A stretch of 64,000 nt of DNA from Mesodorylaimus sp. YZB2_4 (Eukaryota; Nematoda; Enoplea; Dorylaimida; Dorylaimidae). The position numbers were made by a program, and so were the translations under genes. Of this stretch, positions 9,971 through 19,917 are shown piece by piece (the stretch's first letter is position 1; each line of letters opens with the position of its first letter). Location: contig JASANH010001643.1 of the NCBI GenBank assembly GCA_030248295.1, positions 1-64,000 of the forward strand. The letters are read 5' to 3'. The notes under the pieces are model-generated. The model searched no databases, was not told the origin of the DNA, and saw nothing but the letters and a program-made list of their open reading frames with translations.

Positions 9971-10980
9971 AGAACTTGCTTACTCCATCAGAAACCCAAA
10001 CACTCCTTACCAGCCAGTCGTCAGCAGTAATGTCGGCAGCTGTGTTTTTCTCACCTCATTTTTTCTCCATCACAAAATGCACCAGCCAGCGGCCGCTGTG
10101 GTGCAGTGGTTCATCGCTCGTTCGTTGGTACCAATTCGTTGGATTCCGCCCGTATCTGTAAACTGTCATACTGGCATTGGGACTGCGCGTTCTGAACTCG
10201 TTGCCTCACCAAGACTGCACGACTTTGACCGTCGTCCATCCGCGTCCAGTTTTTGCCAAGACTTTGGTTATTGACGTTTTTTGTTCGGGTGTAAGAGTGA
10301 TGTGAGTGGCATAAAGTATGTGCAACCAGCTAGGAGCAGTCAAATTAGCACTTGGAGGTTCGCGCGCACAGTTCAGCTTACATACATGATCAGGAGTCTG
10401 TTCCCTATTATATGCAATATATATGCCCTATTCTTTAAATGAAATTAACAAAAATATGAATCTACGGTATTTTTCCGTTCATCAGGTCCCTCTCATCAGT
10501 AATGATCACTGGAAATTTTGAGAAAAACCCGTTAACACTTGCGGCTCGAATATTGAAGGAGTGTCAAGCTATGTTGTCAAGCATGCTGTGTCGAAGGAGA
10601 TTCATGCGTTTTACGTTGCTCGCAATGTAACGGCTGGCGCATTTGACTCTTACGATTAGTATCCTCTGGCTATAGAAGACCAGCAACTAGGGACTGTTTC
10701 ACCACGGGTTCTACCATGATCAAGTTGGCCCCCACAAATTCGATAGCGTACAGTACATTATTGATCTCCCCCCCCCCCCCCCCCAGAAAACTGTGCGTGC
10801 GAAGCCCGATCACAGCTTTGACAACCTAACAATCAGGTGACGACACCTCCTTCAGGCTGCGTGATTTGCCGATTGAACTGTGCACTGCCAACGGTTTCAT
10901 GATATTGGCTAGCTCGCTGATTTTTGCTCCGTTTACAGTGGTCTTAAAAGTTTGTGACAAAGATTTCCCTCTTGTGTGTG
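9971..10980. other. Intergenic stretch with a SINE-head fragment and a poly-C run
   Basis: A partial family-A SINE head occurs at about 10086-10240 (GGCCGCTGTGGTGCAGTGG). A homopolymer of 17 C lies at 10768-10784. I see no other gene. The start codon of the next gene is at 10981. Confidence 0.55.
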
Positions 10981-13900
10981 ATGGCGGAGAATCCAAACGA
11001 TGATCGACCGATCGCATTCCGAACGCGCTCCAAGCGTGAGTAGTTTTTCTTTTGCTCGCAGGCTGCTTACAGGAAGTCAATAATTTGACGTCGGTTGTTA
11101 GACCATAGGGTTTGGGGGCAAAGATATGCTGCTTGTAATCGCCTAGCATGAGAGCATATTTTTACTAGTTCTTGGTTAAATTTTCCTTCGACTACGTATG
11201 TTTTGCTGTGGTTTCAGACCCGCTAAATGGATTTAACTTCGCCGCCGCGGAGGCTTTGTTGAAGCGCCATCGAGGGCGTATTCGGAAAACGGCAGGAGTC
11301 GAAGTGCAAGAAGAACAGGTAAGTTGCCAAGTTCTCACGTTCAGCACTTGTAAATCAACTTTTTGTGCCCTTTTCGATCTTCTGTACCTGCTGTGGTCTC
11401 CCTTTTCTAGAAAAAGTTCATATTTTCTCGACCTACTCCAGTGGTAAGAGCGTTGACCATTTTTAATTCAACTTTGCAAAAACAAGCGCAAAGCGCAAAT
11501 ATTCATAGTTCTTTAGCTTTACTTGGAAAAAGTATGTTTAATTTTGTTTCTCTTGATTCCAGGCCATAATGTCCGAGATCAACGATAATGGATCGTATTT
11601 GAGTAATCGCAAGTATGCCATCATAGTTTCTAGCTGCTTTAGTTTTAGCCTTTTTTTGATTTTAGAAATTTGTGTCGCCCGGTCTTTAGCAAGCCAACAA
11701 TTCTTAAGTTGAATTTTGACGTAAGCGACATTATTTTCTTAGCGTTCAAGAGTTTATGGTAGCTTCAACCTTCCGATCGACGAGCGAGGGAGAGCGTATG
11801 ACAAACCCTTAATCAGTTGGACGAAAACTGGTTGTAGCGCCCAAAGCACTATGGAAACCTGGCTTAAACTCATACAGTCACGTTCGCACATTTCGGTTCT
11901 GATTATGCTCGATAACGAAGTCGGGACCACGGTCACTAAGTTTCGCAAAACCAGAGGCTGTTTGCACGAGGCAGCTCAGAGCATTTCTTGCAAAACTCGC
12001 TATCACCTGTGGTCGAAAAGCTGGTATCTAGCATAGTGCGAGGTACCGCTTTTTATTAAAAGTTACAACAGTTAAGAACGTGCTCGACATAATGGCATAG
12101 TGAATTCCTCACTCGCCCGCGATGTTCCGCTCCAACAGCATTTATCTTCCCCACAGTGCGCATACTGCGCTCTAATAAGTTGTAATGACACAAAATAACA
12201 TTTCCAGACATAATTAACCCTCGTTTTTGTCTCAGGTGACTGCGACCAGGGACGACGATGGCGAATTAAATGAAGCTGCTGAAAATGTGGTTTCTGGTTT
12301 GAAGACAGCTGATGCTCCAAGAGCAAAAACTGAACCAGTCGATGCAGCGCATGTACTCGTAAGCTGTTTCAAATGAGACAAGCAAATTTGACCAACGCAA
12401 TTTTTCGTCAATTCTAGAAACATCATATGGTACTGCGAATTTCTGGAAATCCTCCGCCGGACTTTAAGGATTCTGATATTCTGCGCAAAGATCTCGAAGG
12501 TACAGTGATCTTCAACTTTGAGGATTCGCCTTTATTTTTCACAAGGCTTTCTTTAAATATTTTGTGGGCTGGGCCGCAGTTTCCCATAGAATTTCTTACC
12601 CGTTATGACTATAACTGGTCAGCATATGGCATGACAAGCGAGACCAACTCTCGCGACTGGCTCCCTCAAACAACTCTACTTGAAGCACTTCTGCCAAGGT
12701 ACCCTGCCAGCACCAGCTTCCTACGATAATACTGGGCGGGCAGCGATGGGTCGTCCATGAATGGTTTTTGAAGGCCACTTTCTTGATTTTATTCTCATTC
12801 GGCTCCCCATTTAATGATACCGTGCCAGGTTTGCCGTCTAAAGCGCGGAGCTATATCACTAGAACATGCACCATTGCATGTTTACGAAACAGGATTGGAA
12901 CATCCCATATTTCCCTGCCAAGCAATCATTATATTGCAAATACTTCAGCTGTGCAAGGCTAGCGACAGACTGTCGAAGATTAACCTATGTATTCTCACTC
13001 TGATCGTGAGAATGCGCTTACTAAACTGGCGTTCCCAGTCAGGAGAGCTGGCCCACGCAAGCAGCCCGGGATTGTAGCCACAATACCTTTTACTAGAACT
13101 GCACCCAGCATAGATAACAGCAGCATCGACCCATAAACAACGACGAAGACACCTTATACACCCAGAACTACAATAGATCACTTTGCATGGAACATGCTAA
13201 AATCACTAGTCATCCTCTATCATCCGCTCTTCTAGGCTCTTCTGTGACGATGGGACTGGATTTCATTGCTCGTTGTTGATACTGATCGTCCTCGAGTGTT
13301 CTTGCTGGCGACCAGGAACTGGACCCCCTAAAGCCCTGGGCCTAAAGTAAACACTACACCCCTGACAGGATCATTACCTTGAAGGCGCATTTATAGTCGA
13401 CAAAATTTCTACTCCTACCCCTAGGGTAGGAGTAATGGCCATATACTTAAGCGTATGCAATTCCTCACACCCAAGGAGTAGGAGTAGAAATTTTGTCGAC
13501 TATAAATGCGCCTTAACCAACTAAACCACTGATTGTGAGCGTCCGCGGTGGTGCAGCGGGTTAGGCATTCGTCTCTCCGTATTGCTTTGGAGCGAGTGGC
13601 TGGACTCGTCCCGGGTTCGATCCCCGGTGATGCGGTCGGTTTGCGAACCATAAATCTTGCTGAGCTTAACCGCCAGGCCGTGGGTGACTCACCCGGTACC
13701 GTCGAGACTCTCCGAGTGGAGAGACGGAAGCAAAACGAGGGGACAGTCTCGGCTGTCGAACACCGACAGGGCTTACAACCCACCCTTCCGAGGAAGTCGG
13801 TGTGCAGCCCAGGATGCCGTCGTGGGGAGGCGCTCCTAGTGGAGACACGCAGAGGGACTGCTGTGTGGCTGGGCCCCGCACAACCCTGCTTATACGGCTT

Positions 13901-14186
13901 TGCCGACTATAGGCAAACCGGGCTTTGGCCCAAAAAATAAGACAGGCTGAGTTACCGCGTCTCTTGTACCTTCGCACGCTATTTCACTATTTCTGATTTT
14001 CCTGATTTTAGCTATTGGCGTAGAAAAGATTTTTGAATACGTTACATCAACAAATATCACAAGAATATCCTAGCCGTTGAGTACGCTTGTCGGAATCGCC
14101 AGGTTGTTGAACGCTTGTTCGAAATGGAAAAGCAGGACATCGGTGGATATAAAATGAAAGTTCGAGGCTTCAACCACAAACAATAA
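10981..14186 (+). CDS. Unrecognised small multi-exon gene, with a frameshift in its last exon
   Basis: Exons: 10981-11035, 11218-11318, 11563-11612, 11666-11720, 12236-12358, 12418-12499 and 14012-14186. All junctions are phase-consistent. The product would be about 205 residues, beginning MAENPNDDRPIAFRTRSK, Lys/Arg-rich at first, then acidic (TRDDDGELNEAAE), then PPPDFKDSDILRKDLE. In the last exon the entry frame (AIGVEKIFEYV) meets TAG at 14071. A second frame (INKYHKNILAVEYACRNRQV to the stop at 14184) reads like the true continuation, so a 1-2 base indel near 14040 is likely. The 1.5-kb last intron holds SINE and MITE insertions. It is either a recent pseudogene or a sequence error. No family recognised. 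Confidence 0.55.
12690..13085 (-). mobile_element. Diverged tRNA-derived SINE, family B
   Basis: Collinear with the better copy at 57590-58040: shared blocks include GATAATACTGGGCG-type sequence, TTCGGCTCCCCATTTAATG, GTGCAAGGCTAGCGAC, CTCTGATC.TGAG and CCCAGTCA..AG.GCTGGCCCA. It lies in the last intron of the 10981-14186 gene. Confidence 0.6.
13330..13540 (-). mobile_element. tRNA-like SINE fragment interrupted by a MITE
   Basis: On the minus strand, CAGTGGTTTAGTTGGTT is an A-box-like head that is resumed after the MITE by GGTAATGATCCTGTCAGGGG and GGGGGTCCAGTTCCTGG. Removing 13382-13514 rejoins the two parts smoothly. Confidence 0.45.
13382..13514. mobile_element. 133-bp foldback MITE with 37-bp perfect terminal inverted repeats
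   Basis: The left arm (13382-13418) begins AAGGCGCATTTATAGTCGAC and is the exact reverse complement of the right arm (13478-13514). The central loop of about 59 bp also contains a small CTACCCCTAGGGTAG palindrome. There is no coding capacity. The target-site duplication is not clear from the flanks. Confidence 0.85.
13542..13942 (+). mobile_element. tRNA-derived SINE, family A, best-preserved copy
   Basis: tRNA-like head with CGCGGTGGTGCAGCGGGTTA and a B box CCGGGTTCGATCCCCGG. The body has GTCGGTTTGCGAACCAT, GACAGTCTCGGCTGTCGAAC, CCGAGGAAGTCGGTGTGCAG, GACACGCAGAGGGACTGC, and a 3' hairpin around TTGCCGACTATAGGCAAA before AAAAAATAAG. About 400 bp. It inserted directly beside the MITE-bearing SINE fragment. 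Confidence 0.85.
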
Positions 14187-14765
14187 TTTTTAGAGATTTC
14201 TCGAAATGCGGTTTTGCTTTTTATGAACATGAGTATTGTATTTGGCGATCCTCTTGCTGCTACTTATATGTGAAGCAATAAGTGCCCACCACGAGCTATC
14301 ACAGTTATAGAGTTTGGCTCATTTGCTCTTCTGTGTACCGTGTTCTCATTTGCGACCACATCTTTGCAGCCGAGAGATATACCTCTCTTGCTTACATGAT
14401 CACCGCGTCCATTTCAAAAGAGGTCTGCTGCAGAAGGGCTGCCTTCTAAACTCTTCATTGTTAAATATTCATTTCATTCTAGATAGAACCTATAGCATTC
14501 GAATGTGACAAGCTCAAGAGGATGCGTATGGGCCGGTCCAAGCATTTATGGAGCACTCACGACCTCGACCACGATCATAAATATCCAAAGATCTTCATGC
14601 TCTGTATGAACGCAAATAGTGTGTGGGACGACAGGTTGGGATTTTCTCCATTCAGTGTGCGCTATCAGCCAGTTGTATCGCACGCCGACAGGCACTCTAG
14701 ACATCAGACCAGTCATTGCAGAGCAGACATCAATTGCTGATCATAACAAGCATCACAGGGCGCAA
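14187..14765. other. Intergenic, nothing recognised
   Basis: Short open frames only, with no conserved motif on either strand and no repeat that recurs elsewhere in the window. Confidence 0.5.
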
Positions 14766-15540
14766 TCACGATCCAGAGGGGAATTGACTCGGAGTGCCGC
14801 AGTCGTAGCCATCCTCACGCAGCACGCGCATAAATTTCTCTTTCCAGTCAAAGCGGCCATTAAAGTCGACGTTGTTGGAAGCCGCGATCGGGTGTAGCAG
14901 TTCGTCAAGCACTTGCTGCGGCGGCTTGTCCTCGCACCTGAAACAAGAGCTCACTTAGTACTAGCGATCGACAGCCGTCCTTTTCACTTACCCAAGTGGA
15001 AGAATAAGATTCCCGAACCGGACCATCTCGGCCGGCATCGACTGGCACAGCTTCTCGAGTGAGGTCGTCTTTTTCACTGTCCGCTCCGCGAATCGATCGC
15101 CGACATTTCGCCACGGCAGGCGTCCGAGTCGCAGTTCCACGACGACGTACAGCAGGGACATCAAATCGTCGCCATATCCCATCTCCCTGAAAACACGAGG
15201 ACCATGCATCCCAACTGAAGACTGTCAACAGCACTTGCTTTCCATCGTGAGCGTTCGGCGATGCGTATCGAGTGCTGCCGACGAAACCCGGTCGCTCTCG
15301 TGCCGGCACCAGTTCACCGTTTGGTTCACGGAAGAACCGCTACAGGCCGAAATCGAGCAGAAAGACGCACCGTTTCGTCTCCATTTGACCACCCGTCATG
15401 AAGTTTGACTGGAAGGAGAGCTGATAAGCAGGCCTCCCAAACTTAAAATCACTTTACTCACCAGTTTGATATCTCGATGAATGACGCCGACTGCGTGCAT
15501 TCGAGGAAAAATGTGAGCCAACCTTTTGGTTTTGGAATAC
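14766..15540 (-). pseudogene. Tau-tubulin/casein-kinase-1-like kinase pseudogene, N-lobe missing
   Basis: Exons: 15462 to about 15540, 15239-15408, 14992-15186, 14766-14937 (TGA at 14768-14766). The catalytic loop is GVIHRDIKL, where the usual HRDIKPSN proline is replaced by Leu. Then LLDFGL, GFVGSTRYASPNAHDGKEMG and DDLMSLLYVVVELRLGRLPW, the CK1/TTBK signature blocks. An in-frame TAG (15342-15340) follows directly after DFGL. The N-lobe (glycine loop, VAIK lysine) is absent; coding stops near 15540 beside the LINE fragment. A GC-AG intron (15187-15238) is needed to join K|EMGYGDD. TTBK-like kinases form a large, mostly sperm-expressed family in nematodes. Confidence 0.8.
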
Positions 15541-15591
15541 ACGGAAGTCGCCAATGAAAAGCGCTTTTTCGATACCTAAGCTAGAAGCTGC

Positions 15592-17130
15592 GTGCTTATC
15601 TTACCTTTCAGTTCGTTTGAGATTGAGATGACGGCGTCGGCACTGGCTTTAGGCTCTAGTAAAATCCCCATTCTTCAATTTGCAGATGATACGGCTACTA
15701 CCCACAATCAGACTCGGTCAGTTCGTCGCGCGATAGGACTTTTCAGGGCTTTTGAAAATCCGTCTGCCTTGAAGCTAAATTTGAGGAAAACCATGGTTAT
15801 CCCATTGGGAGGAGCGAATTGCAATGACTTGGCTGATTTAGGTTGCCGTATTGGAAAAAGTCCTTTCAAGTATCTGGGAGCTCACTTGACTTGTAGTGAT
15901 CCTGAACAAGAATATGTGTTGAATTTCAAAAAACGAGCTGAAAATTATGATGCGCTGCTTAATCGTTGGAAACTTAGGGGGCTAAGTTTTATCGGGCGTA
16001 ATTTGATTGTCAAAACCTTGTGTTCATCTCAAATCAGTTATACTCTTAATTTTTTTTCCTCCTCGCAAGCTGATTCGGTCATACAAAAATTCAATTGAGC
16101 TTTTTATTTGGAATTCTCGTCCAAAAGTGAAGCGTAGTGTGATCGCTGCACCTATCCCAAGGGGGCCTCAGCGTAATTGATATCGACCTGTACATGCACA
16201 GTTTGAGAATAGCTTGGTTAGCTCGTTATCTAGCCGATCCTGAACAGCCTGGATGGAGATCTTTTTTGACTTCCGTGTTGACCCCATTTGGAGGGGCCTT
16301 TTTGTTGTCTTGTGATTTTGATGTGAGGTATTCACCGCAGGATTTTCCGGCCTATTACAGAGAAGCTTTAGCGGATTGGTTTTCTCTGCCGAGGAGGCTA
16401 GGGCATATTCTCACTTCTGAGGATATTGCTAGGGTTGTTTTATGGAATAATAGAGATATTCTTATAGGTAGGGGCACTTTCTTCTTAAGGAGATGGTTTC
16501 AAGCAGGCATTATTTATGCAGGTCAACTTTTCTCTCCGGACGGGAAGCCGTTATCCTGGGGTCAATTCAGGGAGAAATTTTAACTCTCTGAGAATGAATG
16601 GCTGAGATACAGACAGGTGCTGCAAGCCTTACCTCCGCGATGGAACAAGACTGTTAGGGAGAACCCAGCTGGGTTGAGCGCGCTCGCTCAGAACGGTATT
16701 CTGCTTCCACAAGCAAGTTTTTTTGCTCCAAGTATAGGTCTCATATCCAGCTTCGTGGCGCTAGATCTAAAATATTTTACTCTGAGATGGTTTCAAACCA
16801 ATACGTTCCACCTACCGCCCAGGAAGCGTGGAACAGAGACTTTTCTACTCCAGAGATCACGCCATTCTTTCGCCTGTTGCAGCACAAGCAGATCACTCCG
16901 CAACTTAATAGTTTCCAATGGAAACTTTTGCATCGAATTATATCAACGGGTCGATTTTTGTTTATTAGAAAGATTCTGAACTCTGATACCTGTCAGTGGT
17001 GTGAGGAAGCCCCAGATACTATTGGCCATTACTTTTTTGAATGTACAGACTGTAGATGCCTTACAGACTTTTGGGAGCTCTCTAAAAAAATTAGCGTCGT
17101 GTTCATTTTCTTGTCATGTGTCGTCTGAAA
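15592..17130 (+). mobile_element. LINE (L1/Tx1-like) ORF2 remnant, 5'-truncated and frameshifted
   Basis: It starts inside the reverse transcriptase: PILQFADDT is the YXDD-type catalytic box, followed by ALKLNLRKT, FKYLGAHL and WKLRGLSFIGRNLIVKTL, then a stop at 16098. The next frame (16130-16583) has the downstream RGGLSVIDIDLYMHSLRI and WLARYL. Then 16787-17128 carries the zinc-binding tail CQWCEEAPDTIGHYFFEC (zf-RVT type). At least two frame breaks and the missing endonuclease show it is dead. No clear poly-A tail. Its 5' edge abuts the kinase pseudogene. Confidence 0.82.
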
Positions 17131-17349
17131 TGGTACTTCTTGGGTCTCTGTATGTTCCGGTTGTAGTTAATGTGCTTCTTCTGTGGGCTAAATTTTTTCT
17201 TTATCAGCGCAAACGTCAGCAGGAAAATCCATGCTTCAGCGCCTTCTTGGGAACAATCAGAAGTTACTATAATGTAGCCTTTTTGTGTCATATAATCGTG
17301 GCAAGCAGAAGCGTTTCAAAAACCAATGGAAACTCTTCGTGAACTTTTT

Positions 17350-18146
17350 TATTGATAGACGAGATTCGTGTGCTCTGTGGACAGTGAAGTTACTGTAATA
17401 CCTTTTTTTGATACCCACTGACGATTCATGTGATCTGGACATGGGTGCTTGGGATAGAAGGGGATCCGACATGAGCCGATCTGACGTGAGCTGACATCCC
17501 AGGTGCATGCGGTCATGGGAAGCAGTGAAGTGCACTGTCTATTTCAGTCAGCGCTTTGGCTGTAACCCATGATGTATCCGCTCTACGATGATAACTGGTG
17601 CGCTCGGAGAGGCGAGTGGAGGTAAATCACGTTGAACGAGTGCTCGGGACTGGTCGTATCCTTTTTTTACTGCCTCCTTCTACGCTTCTTTTTTTTCTAT
17701 GCGTGCTCTCGAGTGAATAGGACTGTTTGCTGAAGGCCACACTAACACATACACACTTCAATGTCTCTAGGAAAGTAAAAAGTTAAATACAAAAAAAAAC
17801 CTTTCAGTTCGTTGCGTAGAACCGTAAAATCTTTGAAATCGACTTGAGGATTGCCAAAAACGCAAAACTATTGGCCGTCGCTAAAATCGTACGATTTTTA
17901 TACCCGTGCAGGACCCTACCCGCACGGTGATTGATAGACCACGCCTATGCTTATTCTGGATTAATCATGCTAGCTCCATTTATTGAGCACCTTGCCCTCT
18001 TATCCTTTTAGATAGCATATTGTACATACGAGTACAGTAGCCCAGTCATCAAGTTAGAGCTTCACATCTGGCGACTGAAGATATCTTTATTGGCTGAACT
18101 TGAAAATTAGCCCAGTAACGCTACTGGCCTTGGAAGTGTGACAGTA
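17350..18146. other. Intergenic, nothing recognised
   Basis: Low-complexity T runs and short frames only. It ends at the TA dinucleotide flanking the mariner element. Confidence 0.5.
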
Positions 18147-18148
18147 TA

Positions 18149-19426
18149 CGAGGGGAGCTCAAAAAGTTCGTAGCCTGACCACATTTTAATTGAAACTGTA
18201 CAAGGTAATGCTTATTTATTTTCGACATAACATCCCCTGAGACTAATGCGCTTGTTTAAGCTTTGGTGCACCGCGTGCATACCCGTAAAAAGAATATTAC
18301 TCACACCCCTCAAAAAACGATTCAGTCGCTGGTTTCTCTTCCTCATCACTCGAAAATCTCTCGCCACGTAAACTTTTCTTGAATTTCCGAATAGGTAATA
18401 ATCGCTGGGTGCCAGGTCTGGACTGTACGGTGGATGAGCGATTTGTTCGAATCCGCATTCATCGATGGCAGCCTGAGCAACGCGTGCTTTGTGAACTGGC
18501 TCGTCGTCAATCAGCAGCAGCACCTTCTCTTTCATCATCCCGCGCCGTTTCGATTTGATCGCTTCAAGCAATCGGCGGATAACATCAGCAAAATATTGCC
18601 CAGTGATTGTGGTCTTAACTGGCATATTATCAATCACTATCATTCCGTTTCAATTTTAAAAAAGTTGTTGCCGTGACCTCGCCCAATGACTGCTAAACGC
18701 GAAATTTTTTGGCGGATGTGCACCCTTTGGCAGCCACTGTATCGATTCGTGTTTTGACTCAGATCAAAAAGGGGAGTCCTGGCTTCATCATCCATAACCG
18801 TTCTTTCATAAAAATCATCTGGATCAGCCGCGATCCTTGCCAAAAGCTCCTTTGACGTTTAAACTCTTCTTACGTTTGCCAGGTCTTTTGGCACACATCG
18901 CGCAGACCTTGGATAAATTCAATTTCTCTGTAAAATTGTTTTAACACTACCCACTGAAATGCCCATTTCGTCCGCTATCTAGACAACGTCTGTTCGAGGG
19001 TCTTCTTTCCCAATCTTTGCCACAACATCGCATTTGTTGGCCGGTGTCGCCTCGGTTGGTCATCCAGATCTTAGGTCATATTCAATCGATTCTCCCCCAT
19101 GTTTGAGCAAAGCAGACCACTTTTTCACTGACGGCAATTTAGGTGCATTATTGCCGTACACCAAGACAATCCGATCGCTCATTTCTGTCGGCTTCAAGCC
19201 ATCTTTTGTTAAAAACTTGATGACAGACTGATGCGCGAAATTTGTCAAATTTGTAATTTCTCTGACGCACTTCCAAATAGATGACCATATCTCAAGAACG
19301 CATGAATGAATCAGCGTGATAATTTGTAGGGTTTATAGCGGGATGTGTGGCAGTGTAAAGTACAGATTTCACTGCTGCAGCTCATGCGGAAGGTACTCAG
19401 GCTACGAACTTTTTGAACTCCCTCCG
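18149..19426 (-). mobile_element. Mariner element, complete ends, dead transposase
   Basis: 1278 bp with 30-bp terminal inverted repeats (18149-18178 and 19397-19426; 27 of 30 match, core AAAAAGTTCGTAGCCTGA). TA flanks each end (18147-18148 and 19427-19428), as expected for TA target duplication. The minus-strand transposase shows HTH-region blocks (AVIKFL-like VIKFLTKDGLKP, ESIEYDLRSGRP) and a DD34D core: MDDE, IDDEPVHKA and PYSPDLAPSDYYLF, with exactly 34 residues between the last two aspartates. A TAG at 18981-18979 and a frameshift near 18640 break it. Confidence 0.9.
18212..19268 (-). pseudogene. Mariner transposase pseudogene
   Basis: Reading frame fragments run from about 19268 (TNFAHQSVIKFL) to the stop near 18212. 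It has a nonsense codon at 18981-18979 in the HTH-linker region (DVV*IADEMGIS) and a change of frame near 18640, between NNFFKIET and the block starting IVIDNMPVKTTI. The second and third catalytic aspartates survive. Confidence 0.85.
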
Positions 19427-19428
19427 TA

Positions 19429-19917
19429 TAAATGTGCAATGCACAGGAGGCGCTATCTACGCCATCGTTTTGTAGTTGGTAGAAGTTGTCGTGTTATTCG
19501 GGAATTGGCACCGAAAGGATAATTGATTAGTCATTAGACGATGTTTCGGTAGGTCCAGTTTTTTAAAGGAGCGATGATGCTAGTGGCGAGTGAATACTGT
19601 GCCAAGTAGATTGCTCATGGTTATTTTAGATTTTGGCAGGTAGAGAAAATAGGCTTGTCGGTAGGTTAGCTGGTCGTATTTAATAGAGGTGCTAGTTGCA
19701 AAGAGGCCACTGTTGAGTAAACTTGTGGGAAGAACGGTGTTGTCGGAACTCGGGAAGCCACGCATAACAGAAGGCGGCGGAAAAGGTCTGCTGTTCGCAC
19801 AGCTGTTTATCTTAAACAAAACCCTTGAAAATGGAATATTTCATAGCAAAGAAAAAACATGAAAATTCATATGTTTACACGTACCCAAATGGATCATTGC
19901 GCCTAGTCAGTCGAAGA
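19429..19917. other. Downstream flank of RFC4, nothing recognised
   Basis: Between the mariner end and the RFC4 stop codon; should contain the RFC4 3' UTR. No motif stands out. Confidence 0.5.

Noticed and set aside
10768..10784. Run of 17 C residues as a structured element
   Set aside because: A simple homopolymer; nothing around it suggests function and its length may be a sequencing artefact.
11726..12036. 103-codon plus-strand open frame with a protein-like C-terminal part
   Set aside because: It would need a 21-22-bp intron to join the preceding exon. The exon at 12236 fits the phase of the preceding exon directly, so this frame lies inside an intron.
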